Source: Podospora bellae-mahoneyi (taxonomy: Eukaryota; Ascomycota; Sordariomycetes; Sordariales; Podosporaceae). From it: a DNA stretch of 64,000 nt. Under the pieces are notes generated by a model that was not told the DNA's origin, did no database searches, and was given only the letters and a program-made list of their open reading frames with translations. Positions 40,264 to 51,436 of this stretch are shown here, one piece after another. The stretch lies in contig NC_085884.1 in assembly GCF_035222275.1 (NCBI RefSeq), forward strand, positions 4,278,001 through 4,342,000, given 5' to 3'. Within the stretch, counting starts at the first letter, position 1; the number at the start of each line of letters is the position of its first letter. Made by a program: the position numbers and the translations under genes.

Positions 40264-41946
40264 TCAAGCTGATTTTCGGACATACTCAACGGGACCAGCA
40301 TATCGGAGTCGCCCTCTAACAATATAATACACCACGCTGAAGACAACCACGGTCCCATACACAAGAATGCTCCAGTTCATCATCTCTAGCGTTGGTTCTG
40401 GCACCGGCGGGAAGAATGTCTGCGTCAAGATTAGCTTCTACCCACTGACCAAAAACTGGTGGCCTCTTTACCATGATGAAGGTGAACACCAGAAATAAAA
40501 CACTGAGCACATTAATGACCAGCCCTGTTCGGCCTAGATCAAAGCTCCGCGGCAGCAGCGGCTCATGTCGAATGCGCTTCACCGCGATGCAGCCACACGA
40601 GATGGCATACGACGAAAGCAACGCACCCACCCCAAGACTGGTGAGGATGTTGAACGCCTATCATCCAAGTCAGTTGTGCCCCCCTCCGACCAGCCCCAGG
40701 ACACGGGAAAGCTCACCACGGTGCTCCCTATATTGATCAACGACAACAACACAGCAAACACATACGACGCCCCCAGCGCATTCAGCGGCAGCCCGAACCG
40801 CGGATGCACCTTGGCAAACCACCCCGAGAACGGCACGCCCCTGTCCCTCGCAAACGCCCACAGCTGCCGACTGCTCGTCGCAATGTTATTCACCACCCCG
40901 CACGAGGCCATGATTATCATGATACACGTCATCGCCGTCACACCGCCGTAACTCCCCACGGCATTGTAAAACACCTGGATGAACGGAATCATTGTTGGGG
41001 TCTGTAGCACACTCTCCAAATCCCCGAGAACCATGCAATAGGTAACCACCATGACGAACCCTGACACGCCGTTAAGAAGTGCTGTGGCTATCATGGCCCG
41101 CGGGAGGGATTTACTCGCATCCTGCAGCTCCTCCGCCATGTGCGTAGCTGAGTCCGGCCCAAGGAGACTGAATATAGGGGAGAGAATCCCCACCAGGCAG
41201 GAAAGCCCGGTGTTTCCCCATCCTCCCCCGTCGGCAAAGGTGAAGAAGACGTCGTGAGCGGATTGCAGTTTTGGACCCATTGTCCACAGGGGAATCAGCA
41301 CTGCGAGAAAGCCGGCCGTGTGCAGCACAAGAGCGAGAGTTTCCAACAGCGGTAGGGCGCGGTAGAGGAGGGTGTTGAGAACCATGCAGACGGTCAAAAT
41401 GGCGATGACCAGCAGCGTGAGATGCCACCGCTCAGGAACATACGAAGGGTTGTTGAGAATAACCAACCCCTGGATCTGCTGCGCCAGAAGGAAACAAATC
41501 GCCGGGTTGCCGACCTGCCAGCCTAGCACGCTTAACCAACCGACAATGAAACTGAGGAAACGCTGCGAGGATCGCGGGGCGAACTCGCTGACCCAGTGGT
41601 ACTGTCCTCCTGTTGTGGGCGCCATGGAGGCCATTTCTGCCATGGTGAGGATGGCGAAGAAGAGACCGAGGAAGGCGCCCAGGTAGACCCAGATCACGCC
41701 GCCGGTGCCGCCGTTGACGAGGCCGAAGACGCTGACGTTGAGTTCTGTTTCCCAGGTTTGCATGAGGACCATGGTGAAGCCGAAGATGGAGAAGAAGCGG
41801 AAGTTGCGGTGGAGTTGGGGGGTTTTGCCCATGCGGTACATGTCGGCTTTGTCGAGGGGGGTGCTGCCGTCGGCGATGGTGGAGGGGAGGCCATCGGGAA
41901 TTTCGCCGGCTTCGCTGTCGGCGGGGGATTTGGTGTGGGACATCAT
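40264..41946 (-). CDS. Amino-acid/GABA permease (APC superfamily)
   Basis: Exons 40717-41946, 40472-40657 and 40264-40419 (introns GTGAGC/ATAG and GTAAAG/CGCAG), 523 residues. About twelve membrane helices are visible. Family landmarks include the N-terminal LHRNFRFFSIFGFTMVLMQTW, the substrate-site region MASMAPTTGGQYHWVSEFAP, the amphipathic loop GPDSATHMAEELQDASKSLP, and SRQLWAFARDRGVPFSGWF. The last exon adds PPVPEPTLEMMNWSILVYGT and a final helix. This pattern fits fungal GABA/choline-type permeases that import amines or amino acids across the plasma membrane with protons. Substrate is not decided. The gene appears intact; only the first exon is visible without splicing. Confidence 0.92.
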
Positions 41947-43290
41947 GATGGATGAGAGCTAGGTTTACCTGAGGTGTTAGCTGGAGGGAAACATTTGTTG
42001 GGATGAGCTGGAGTGCAGGCAGGAGATGGTATGATATACCACGGCACACGCAAAGCACCGTGCTGCTTCTACTGCCGGTAGTTGGAGATAGGCGTGTTAC
42101 AGTGCAGTCCTCGGATTTATTGAAGTGCGGTCTGCACCACCACTATTCAGCTCTCCGCGAATCAAACTCCTGGCTCGGTGCTGTACATTGCAGCCTGCCG
42201 TGTTCCATATGCGGCATGGATGAATAATCACAGTGTTGGGCTTTCAATAGTGTCGCCTCGCTGCAATGTATGTGCTCTCGGATTTGATGCTTAGTGGTCG
42301 TTCTGCGGCTTTGAGTGGTTCCAAGTGGGTTTTGTGTAACAACAGCTTTACCCCATCAACTTCACGCGTCATAGTATTTGGCCATGCCGTGAGAGAGATG
42401 CAGGGACTTGTCGAACTTGCTCCGAGTCAACGGAGGCGTCAGGGAGAAACGAGTGGCAAGTACCTGTACTCGCGCGGGACTCAAAGTCAGGCGTCCAAGG
42501 CAAAGGGTGGCGCCAGGTGCTATATTGCTGGGCTGTCGACTTTGGTAATGCCCTCCTCCTTGCTTTCCTTTTGTTCGAACAGGATGCTGTTAGTGGTGAG
42601 TAGTTAACGAACACCCTAAAGCCCAGGTAGGACCCTCTGAGTTCTTCAACTAACAGACCTCGAGGACATTCCACTAAATCGACCTGTATCCAGGGCATTA
42701 GCGGAGACCTCAGCCATTATGCTGTTTACGGACAGAAACCTGAGGAATAGGGCCGGCGTAGGCTTTCAAGTATCAATACCTTATGGTGTGGTCAGCGGGA
42801 GGGAAATGTAGCAGCGGTAGGGGTTTGCATTGTTGGACACTAGATCTTGGCGTTGAGGCCGCCTTCGGGCGTTGCAGTGGGCTTCTGTCCGTAGAAGCTT
42901 GTTTACACGGAACCGAATCTCTTTCCTATCTTAACAGGATCATTGTTTTTGTGAAATGAAGAATACGGTATCACGTTGATGAGCCAGTGTGAAAGTATCT
43001 TCGTCCGGAAACTGTCTGTTTTCTTCGGACTAACCCAACAACTCTTCATGATAAGGGTAAGTGACCGTTCAGTATGACAAAAGACGGGCTTCATCACAAT
43101 ACCGAACTCCCAACATTGTGACATTGGGCGTGGGTTGTGTCAGAATAGTCAATTGGGCCCAATGTTGAGGAATTAATATCTTGGTAGTGGGACCTGAGCC
43201 ACTGGGTTCGGCATTTTTCCAGCCACCTGGGCAACTCACCCGCGTACAACAACAGAATTGACACCTTTCTGGACCCCATATACGATTTGA
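41947..43290. other. Permease promoter and spacer
   Basis: No supportable gene in 1.3 kb. Possible missing 5' exons of the GPI-type tail at 43291 may lie here, but none with a signal peptide was found. Confidence 0.4.
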
Positions 43291-43560
43291 CAGGTTGCCA
43301 TTCCCGTTTACCTTTTCCTCAAAGAGAATGGTGGTATCTTGGCTCTTGGCGGCCTCAGCAAGCTGTTGATCTTGGCAGGGCAGGGCGTGATCAACGACAC
43401 AGCGCCTGGAGTTGATCTCAATTTGATGTTGCTAATGGCCTCGAGCATCTATGGGTGTTATACCTCATTTTGCACGCCCGGCCCTCGTGCCACCGACTTC
43501 GCCAGTGTTGTCGATGAGTGTGGTATCCCGTATGGTGGGGCTGCACCTACCGGGAGCCCC

Positions 43561-43602
<42 letters not shown>

Positions 43603-43743
43603 AATGTTTCGGATAACGAGGACGGGCCTACCCGGACAGGAGGGGGTGTTGTTCCTACAGAGACTCCTAGTTCTGCTGGGTTGTTGAAGGCTGGTGTTTG
43701 GGGGTTGGTGGCGATTGGGGCTGTTGTGGGGATGTTGGTTTAG
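43291..43743 (+). CDS. C-terminal part of a GPI-type surface protein
   Basis: A 150-codon frame follows a plausible intron acceptor (TTTGACAG at 43290). It encodes a hydrophobic segment (GGLSKLLILAGQGVIN), a short Cys-bearing part (YGCYTSFCTPGP, VVDECGIPYG), thirteen Asp from a GAT repeat, and a hydrophobic C-terminus (LLKAGVWGLVAIGAVVGMLV) typical of a GPI-anchor signal. No initiating ATG or signal peptide is in this frame, so the 5' exons are missing, undetected or lost. A cell-wall or membrane-anchored location is likely. Confidence 0.4.
43561..43599 (+). repeat. (GAT)13 microsatellite coding for poly-Asp
   Basis: Thirteen perfect GAT units inside the GPI-type frame. Length change by whole units would keep the frame. 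Confidence 0.9.
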
Positions 43744-43912
43744 GTGGTGATTTCTAGGAATACCCGGCGTTGAGGAGTTGTGGAAGAAGCTTTGTTTTTG
43801 ATTGAGCGCAGCGCACTCCTCTCTTCGCACAAACAAACTTCTTGATTCAAATTACACACCCAGCGCCAAAGACGCCTTAACAATGGTACAACCCGGGTAT
43901 CCCCCCTTCACT

Positions 43913-45385
43913 TCACTTCTCAACCCTAAACTCAGTCGTCTTCACAATCCCCCTCAACCCCCCCTCCTCGCCTCTCAAACCTGCAGGCAATATCAAATCC
44001 CTCTCGTCATCACTCCCCTGTCCCTTATCCGCCACCCCAACCCCGCCCTGAACAATCGTCTCTGTCTCCCCCCCACTCGTAATCTTGGTGCTTCTGACCG
44101 CGGGTGAGCGGACGTACTCCATGTGCAACGCTGTGGCATGATTTCCCCACTTCCCTCTCTTCTCCCCTGTTAAGAGCTCAATAAACTGTCGTTCTTCGAG
44201 GTCAAGATCGGTGTTTTGTCGGAGGTAGGCGGCTCGAATGCCGTTGATGCTCGTGTCTCGTCCCGGGTGGCGCGAGTGGAGGGGTAATCGGTCGAGAGCC
44301 TTGCCGGCGCGGTAGTAGTTTGCTTCGCGGTAGGCGATGGGGGAGAGGCGGAGGAAGCGGCCGAGGAGGGGGCGAAGGGTGGGGGCGCAGGCGGCGATGA
44401 TGCCTATGTCTAGTTGAAGACTGTTGAAGTGTTAGCAGATGATGAATAAGGGGATGGAAGGAGGTGGACTCGCGAGCCAAAGAAGGGGGCGTAGGGATAG
44501 AATGTGCCGTCGGTGTTGTTGACGTAGGCGATGATGTAGATTCCTTTCGCTATCCCCAGACCAACAGCGCTACCACTCCGTCAGTTCCTAGAGCTGTGAC
44601 ATAGAGGATGGAGGATAGCTTACAAGTAGCCGCCACTCAGAATAGCAATCAAATAAATCCGAAGCCTCCTCTGCAGCTGCAGGCTCCAAATGAGTGGAAT
44701 CGGCAGCGTGGCAAATGACAGGTCGGTAAAGATGTTGCATGCCGTGTTGAACAGTCCGAAATTCCTATACATGACCTTTCCATAACACTTTGGCTTGATG
44801 TCCGGATTCCACTGCCCTGAAACCGGTTGACATCTCGTCATGAAGGTGATGAAGGCGAACAATGTGTAGAAGACGGTGAACGTGATCAGGCCCCAGAGTA
44901 TCCATTTGTACCACTTTCCCCTGCTGAGGCGTAACAGCGAGAGGGCGATTGAGATTTTGAGGAAGCCAAAAGCGAAGGAGGCTTCAATGACGGATTGGAA
45001 GAACTGAGCTTCGAGAAGGATCTTCCACCTGTCTCGTGGGATGGTGTCGGTGTGTTGGCCGTAGCCATTGTGGCAGCCTACTATCCAGGCGGCGAGACCT
45101 CCTATGCCGCAGAGCTGTGCTTGTCAGCATCTGTCAAAAAGAGGACAGAATAAAAGAAGGGGCCCTAGGACCTACCACGGCCAACACCATGAAGATATCA
45201 TCCTTCCCAAACGACCTCACCACGATCGCCCTTGTGTAGAACCGGACGAGTGCCGTGCAGAACGCGAGACTCCAAACGACGCAGACGACAGCGATGAATA
45301 CGTTCGAGTTACTCTCTGCGGCGCGGATGGGGTCGATCTTATGCCCTGTGATGGTGACCTCTGCGTCGTCGTCCGACGATGACAT
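43913..45385 (-). CDS. Fungal rhodopsin-fold (SAT4-type) integral membrane protein
   Basis: Four exons: 45176-45385, 44624-45114, 44474-44575 and 43913-44420, giving 436 residues. The third intron appears to use a GC donor (GCGAGT at 44473) with a strong CTGCTAAC branch and CAACAG acceptor; this is the only joining that keeps the conserved frame. Seven membrane segments can be traced: VFIAVVCVVWSLAFCTALVR, the segment after KDDIFMVLAV, FQSVIEASFAFGFLKISIAL, GLITFTVFYTLFAFITFMTR, a segment in ACNIFTDLSFATLPIPLIW, IYLIAILSGGY, and LDIGIIAACAPTLRPLLG. The CQPVSGQWNP and CNIFTD motifs are typical of this family. The tail is long and polar. Function in fungi is mostly unknown; G-protein coupling is speculative. 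Confidence 0.9.
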
Positions 45386-47918
45386 GACGATGGTCGCAGT
45401 TGAGATGAACGGAGATGATAATCCTTTATGGCGACGTCGTGTGCCAGGCGAAGCTAAAGCCTTGCAGCAGAAGCATCACCTCGACACAGCGCTGGCAAGA
45501 GACGGGGCGATGACACCAAACGATGCCAGGGTCCCAGAAATCCAAGACAGGGGAAAAGGAAAAAAACCCAAGCAGGGGAAAAGGCTGGGGTTGACCGACT
45601 GTTAATGCTATGGAAGAGCGGCCCTCGGTTGGGGTACCGACCAAGCGACGGCAGGCCGCCCAAACGAAAGTCCATTCATCCATCCGCTCCCATACTGTCT
45701 CGACACCATCTCGCTGCTTGTTTTCCTCTTGCTGGTTGGGCATCGGAAAGCTCTGCATGCGTCTTCACGTCGGGCCCATTTTCGGCACTGCTCCGCAATA
45801 AATTCTAGATTGGAAATCTGGGGAAACACAACGTTGACGGTTGCTTGATGGAGTCGTGCATTGGAAGAGGGGGCATTATTTGACCAGTCAGTGGTCTTGG
45901 TACCGCTCACTCTCCGATCCCCTGCCCGATTCGTGTGGAAATATCAATCAAGCAATCATTAAACAACTTTCAAGCTATCTTGGCGGTCTTCAAATGGCAA
46001 GCTCTGGGTCGGGAATGTGCCGGCACTGGCATCTCCTCTTTGGCTTGTCCAATGAATGGGGGAGGAGGGGGTGTGTTTTGGCTAAAGTCAACAGGTGTTT
46101 GCCCCCCTTTTTGGCTGTCCCAGCTCGTGCAAAGTGCGCACTGCAAAAGGCACGGCCTCCACCATGATTGCATTCTGGATATCAGTTTTTTCAGAAAATA
46201 TACTGGTTCAAGGTACCGGACCTACGTACTGACATCAGCGTGCGTTCTTCGCGTCGTATGTTTGAACAGGGCAGATGCCAGCACCTTACTGCTTTCTGGT
46301 TTGTATTAGCAATCTACCTAGTTCCCTGTGCCCCATTTGTCTCTTGAAGTTGCGAGTGCTGACTGTACATGTACCCAACCGAATCAGCCAGCTTGCAAGC
46401 TGCCCACTTTGAACACGGCGGAGGAGGTTGGAGCTATGACCACTTGTTGGGTGGTAAAGTGCCGTGAATTGCTACCGTCGTACTGAACCAAACATAGGCC
46501 CCAAAGTTCCGGATCTCGGATAGAGATGATATAGAGAGTGACGGGACGAGTCTGACGTGCAAATGCCGTCTGAAACTGTGACCTCAGCAGGGGCTTGAGC
46601 GCGAGTGTGTCTCTGTTCCACCTACAAACTAACTCAAACTCGTTCACCTTCCTGCAAGCACCTGAGAGGGCGGATGGAGAGCCTGATTTACCAAAATGAG
46701 CAAGATCTTTCTGCTCAAAGATGTATCTTTTCAGAACACCCCTACCTATTTATTGACATTTTCGGCCTCGACTTCAAGAAATGAGAGGCTCCTCTGAATC
46801 TGAGAACTGCTTTCGGATCAAAGGCTCTCTATGAGTTCCTACCACCGTGGATCAGTAGTTTTATAGCACTGGTAAAATTCAAAGGAACTAGCTCAGAGCG
46901 GATCATGAGGTCGTGAATATCAACTCACTGTCTCTTCATCGATATCCCTGGGAACCTCCCAGACACTCGAGTATGATATTTGCTCCAAAAATGGCAGATT
47001 CAATTTGTTCAGCTTTTACCCCACTCACTCGGAAGACGGTATCAAATGTCATCTTCTTCAGAATAACTGGCGGAACTGTTCACGCCGGAGCCGTACCCGA
47101 GTCTCTTCCAGATCCGGGCGTGACCGCTATGACGCTCAATGGCGTGGCAGTCACAGGCGGGTCTCCACACGCGACCGGGACAGAACACACAGCCGGCAGA
47201 GGTCTTCAGCCAGAAGAAGCAGTAGGAGATATTGAGTGCTGAGTGGACGGTTTTCATCAAGAAATAGAGTTCAAGGGGCAAAAGGGGGGGGACAGCATGA
47301 GCTTTCACGGTCGACAACATCGAACTGCAGGTAGCCAACTGGCTCTCAAAAGCGACAACACTCCAGTGCGTAGAACTTTCTTACGCCTATCAGCAACCCA
47401 CTTCATAGATAAGAATCCATTATCAATCTTCGTTAGAGCAACCATATCGTCTTATCTCCTGGTGGAAATGTTCTACTGGTTTCCTTGCCTTGACCCTCTT
47501 ATTTGTCAAAGACTTTTCTTGTAGAACAATGCTCCCACAGGATCCACCCTTGACTGCTCTCACCCGGCAAGATATCAGCTAAAGTTCCGGATTAATAGAT
47601 GAGAAAACTCTTGCAGGACTCTCGTCGGTCCCCGCTTCTCCTCGTATTATGGTGGGTTACGTGCTCTTCTTCTTTCCGGCCTTTCTTTCACTTCAGCTCT
47701 ATTGAAGAAACGCTCTCCATCTTCCTCCCTCCCAAATAATCACATCACTCTCCTCCATAATCCCCCAAAGACCGTGACCTCATCACATCATTGCTTTCTC
47801 TATACCTTAGTAAGTTCTTACCCTCACGCAGACCAACTAATCTGATGGTATAATCAAAGTTAACACCTCCTGAAAGGTAGAAGACGTAATCACGTCATCC
47901 GCCACAGAAACAAAAGCA
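45386..47918. other. Long gene-poor stretch
   Basis: 2.5 kb without a supportable gene. One short plus-strand ORF (47005-47235) is Arg/Ser-rich (DRDRTHSRQRSSARRSSRRY), which may be chance. The first part is the rhodopsin-fold gene's promoter. Confidence 0.4.
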
Positions 47919-48269
47919 ATGGGGAACTGGCTCTGTAAACCGCCTCTTCCAGAAAGGGGAGTCCATTACGAGTACCACGAGAGTGTATCCGAGTTTGGTA
48001 GCAACCTGTCCCTCCCCACGAGGCCAGCCCGAGTCACACTGAGCAACGTTGCGCTTGACGCAATGTCCAAGCTCCCAAGCAATGTGACCCGCCGCCAGGG
48101 AAGAAGACCGGTTGGACGTAGACCCGCCGAAGGGTTGACGGAAACAACAACAGTCTAAACAATGACAACCTTGACTAATGGACAGGTTGTGACGACTACA
48201 GACATGACGAATGTGACTGTTGGGCAAGGGGAAAGGGTTTGGAGGTTCGGGAGACGGGGGAGGAGATAG
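47919..48269 (+). pseudogene. Small MGxxxC protein with an internal stop
   Basis: The ATG at 47919 (MGNWLCKPPLPERG) opens a 79-codon frame that stops at a TAA at 48156-48158. The same frame continues at once with TMTTLTNGQVVTTTDMTNVT and GERVWRFGRRGRR to a TAG at 48267. The Thr-rich sequence on each side of the TAA (LTETTTV and TMTTLT) suggests one original protein with CAA changed to TAA. MGNxxC is a possible N-myristoylation plus palmitoylation signal. A readthrough or a recent null allele are both possible. Family unknown. Confidence 0.35.
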
Positions 48270-50040
48270 ATAGGTGGGATACTACGATAAGGAATGAGTG
48301 CACATAATTCACTGGCCTCCACAATATATAGAGCACTGGTTCACTACGCCGATCTACCAGTCTCAGATGAATTGAACAAGGTCACCCTCGTCTCGAAACT
48401 TCAAAGTTCCAGATTTCCCTGGGACCGTGTAAATCATGAATAGCCACAACCTGGGCTAGCCTGTACCTGGTGAATTCGAGTACTTCGAATAATGGTAAGT
48501 TCACCACTCCCCGAGTAATGAATGCGGCCATCGAAAGATCTCTTTATGCTCCCAAAGCCCAGGTAGGTTGCCCCACAGAATGTATTAACTGTACGGTAAG
48601 TGCCTATATAACAGGTCTTGTTCAGGTTGCTTGTCTCCCTTCCTGTAAAACAAAAAACAGTCAGACCGGACCCCCGTTCCTGCCTCGAGCTGAGTCTCTT
48701 CACCAAACAGCGGTCTTAGATGTGAGTCTCAAACGACTCCCATCGCCACTAAGCACCATTGGCAACGGCAACTTGCTTTGGGACAGGGCCAGCACCCCAG
48801 GCTTCCAACAGACGACCCTCTGACAGCAACCGCCACAGCGGAAACACCCACAGCTCTCGCAACAACCGCGATCAAAAGCATCACTCCAGCCGCGACCAAG
48901 GAACTGGAAACCGCAGCCTCGAGCAAGCCAACGCTCGAGCTAGACGAGGCTCAGTCTGCCAGCCTGGACACATTCGGCATAGACGCAGAAGCAGCGTGGT
49001 TCTTCGAACAAGCGAGAGGGTTGTCAAGTTTGATGCTGTTAGTCGGTATGAAAAGCGTAATAAGAGAGAAAGGAGACTTTGAGGGGATGAACAGCTAAAT
49101 GTGGGGGACTGGCTGTCGTGGGAGATTTGAAAACGCGCGGTTTTGGGGCTTAGGTTTCGACATCAGGGTGTTTGCGGGCAACGATAGAAACGAGACAGGA
49201 CGGTCAATGGTAAATCTTGGGCATCATTAGAGGCAGGTTAGGGTTGTGGGAAACAGACCGGGGGGTTAGAGACAACAACCTAACAGGGCACCTGAGGTGC
49301 CTATCTAAGCTCAAGCAACGTGCCCGCTTCTAGGCGGTGCCAGCTCTTCCCAACGCCAAGTTCAGAGCAAGAGATAGCCTTATAATGAATACTTACTGAA
49401 CTGCTCACACGCCCTGCTCCAAGTGAATCCCAACCTCATCGTGGACCAACCTACCAATATGATGCCCCGAACACCAGACCCGCCTGCCCAAGCTGCTCCA
49501 TGTTAGATTCACTTACAACCGGCGCAATTCCACCCCCATGATAAAAGCCAACCCTCCACCACGACGGAAGCACACTTGTAAACCACCCGCCTTCCCATTC
49601 CACTCACACACCCCTCTTCCCATCCATGATCCATCATCTCCCCCTCCAACAGCAACCACACTCCTCGAGTCAAGCACATATCCCCAAGAACGCCAAAGAA
49701 AACAAGAATTCCCCACAGGTAGGTCCTCGTCCCCGTCGCTATACCCCTATTGATATACTTATGCTAACAACCACAACAAGAAAAGTCTGGGAGTTTGGTT
49801 GAAACATATCTTTGATCCTGACGTGGGATTTCTCGTCTTGTGTGACTCCACAGCACAGTCTGCATCCAGTGACGAGGAAGACAAAGAGTAAGACGAAGAT
49901 CTGCCTTGGTACTTCGATGTTTATTCGAGTAGCCTGTTAGCCAGGTTTCAGTTGCACCCATCCGATTTAAGTATGTCTAACTTAGTCTCCGTTGCTTTGC
50001 AAGAGACTGGAGGATCCAGTATAACCCCTGGAAGATCTGA
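48270..50040. other. Gene-poor stretch
   Basis: Overlapping plus-strand ORFs at 48759-49098 (one Arg/Ser-rich, one Ala/Thr-rich) are the only candidates, and neither has a domain. An intergenic Pro-rich ORF at 49538-49753 also lacks support. Confidence 0.35.
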
Positions 50041-50418
50041 TTAATATCCGCAAACCCGCCAAACCGGGACGAGCTCATTCGGCTTATCCATCGGAACCGA
50101 AGGCAACTAAGAAAATCGGTCGAACCACCGGCAATCTTAGCGGACGGTCTAAATTATGAGCACCTGCAAGATACGGCCATTTTAGTTCACGGTGAGGGAA
50201 AAAAAGCGGAACAAGGCGACTCTGAAATCGATGAATTAGAAGACGCAGCCTCCAACTGTCTTTTTCTTTATGATCAAGCTGCGGCCCTTGGAATGATAGC
50301 GAACGTGCCAGACAAACAAAAGCCACGTTGGAACTTCAAGCGCAGGAATAGTGGACCTCTACAGGACAAAATATGGGCCGGGTATTACGGTCAAGTCAAG
50401 GTCTATGGGTACTTTCCA
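50041..50418 (+). CDS. Orphan exon-like open frame
   Basis: 126 codons are open between a TGA (50038) and a canonical GTAAGT donor at 50419. It reads like real protein: NPPNRDELIRLIHRNRRQLR, LADGLNYEHLQDTAILVHGE, SEIDELEDAASNCLFLYDQA, KPRWNFKRRNSGPLQDKIWA. The intron could end at CTATTTAG (50483). No ATG-led first exon was found upstream. It may be the middle exon of a gene or a relic. No family recognised. Confidence 0.3.
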
Positions 50419-51436
50419 GTAAGTGGACAACCTACCTTTGTGCTGCACGACGGGAGGTTTCACATACTGATTTTCTATTTAGGCGTTATGGCTATGGCTA
50501 TCGCGGTTATGTGTGCTAGAGCTTTCCTTGTTCCCAATTATGAAGATCAATACAAATACAAGATCACAACGAACCACACCGCCAGCTGTTTCGCTGTGCC
50601 CTCCCGTACAGCTGACAAAACGCCAACGACCCGACTGCCACATAGGTACGCCCTTCAGGGTTACGAACTTTGCCAGTTCCTTCAAGGACGTAAAACCCCA
50701 TGGCATATCCCCCCTTGAATTCCAGTCTTCCGTGTCCATATTTGAGGAAGAACACAAACCACAAACTCAGCTGTTTCTTCCCTGCATTCCACACTCAGCG
50801 TATCACCCAAATCACCCAAGAATCTTTCTACCTAACTTACCAACAGCCTCAGCAATCCAACGCGCCTTTGAAATCACCCATAATCGTCACCAGCCCATCA
50901 CTGACCCACTCAGCGCCTTTACTAGAATGTACCTCTTGAATTTCTGCAGCCCTCCCCAGAAAGCCTCATGTTCGTGGACGGTACCGTCCATCGACATATT
51001 TTTCCCAGTGGCTTTATCGAGGCTGGGGGAAGAACTCAGTTTCTTCATAGCGGTGGTGGGTGTGCACGCAGTCTCCCCAGGCGATGGAGTAGCTGGCAAA
51101 GTCGGATTTATCGTGGCGGGGGGAGCTTGGTGGTAGGTGCTGTTGAAGCCGCGACTGAAGGCGTTATGGCTGAGGGATATGTGGGAGGCTTCGGTTGCGA
51201 AGGGGTTGTCCAGAATAAGGTAGAAGGCATGGGGGGTGGTTGGACATAGTGCTTACTTGACCTGTTTGGAAGTTTGATGTTAGGATCAGTGACAAGGGAG
51301 TGTCGGTATATATTGGAGAGCTGGTGGGTGTCCCTGAACCCCTTAAACAATAACAACAGCACCCATGTCTGACCTCGAATATTTGATCTCAGTCTCTTTG
51401 ATTATGTACCCCATCACCACAGGATAGCGATTTTTC
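50419..51436. other. Spacer
   Basis: No supported gene; the ORFs here on both strands are low-complexity or shadow frames. Confidence 0.35.

Noticed and set aside
47005-47235. Arg/Ser-rich ORF resembling an SR protein tail
   Set aside because: Too short and isolated; no RRM or splice partner exons nearby.
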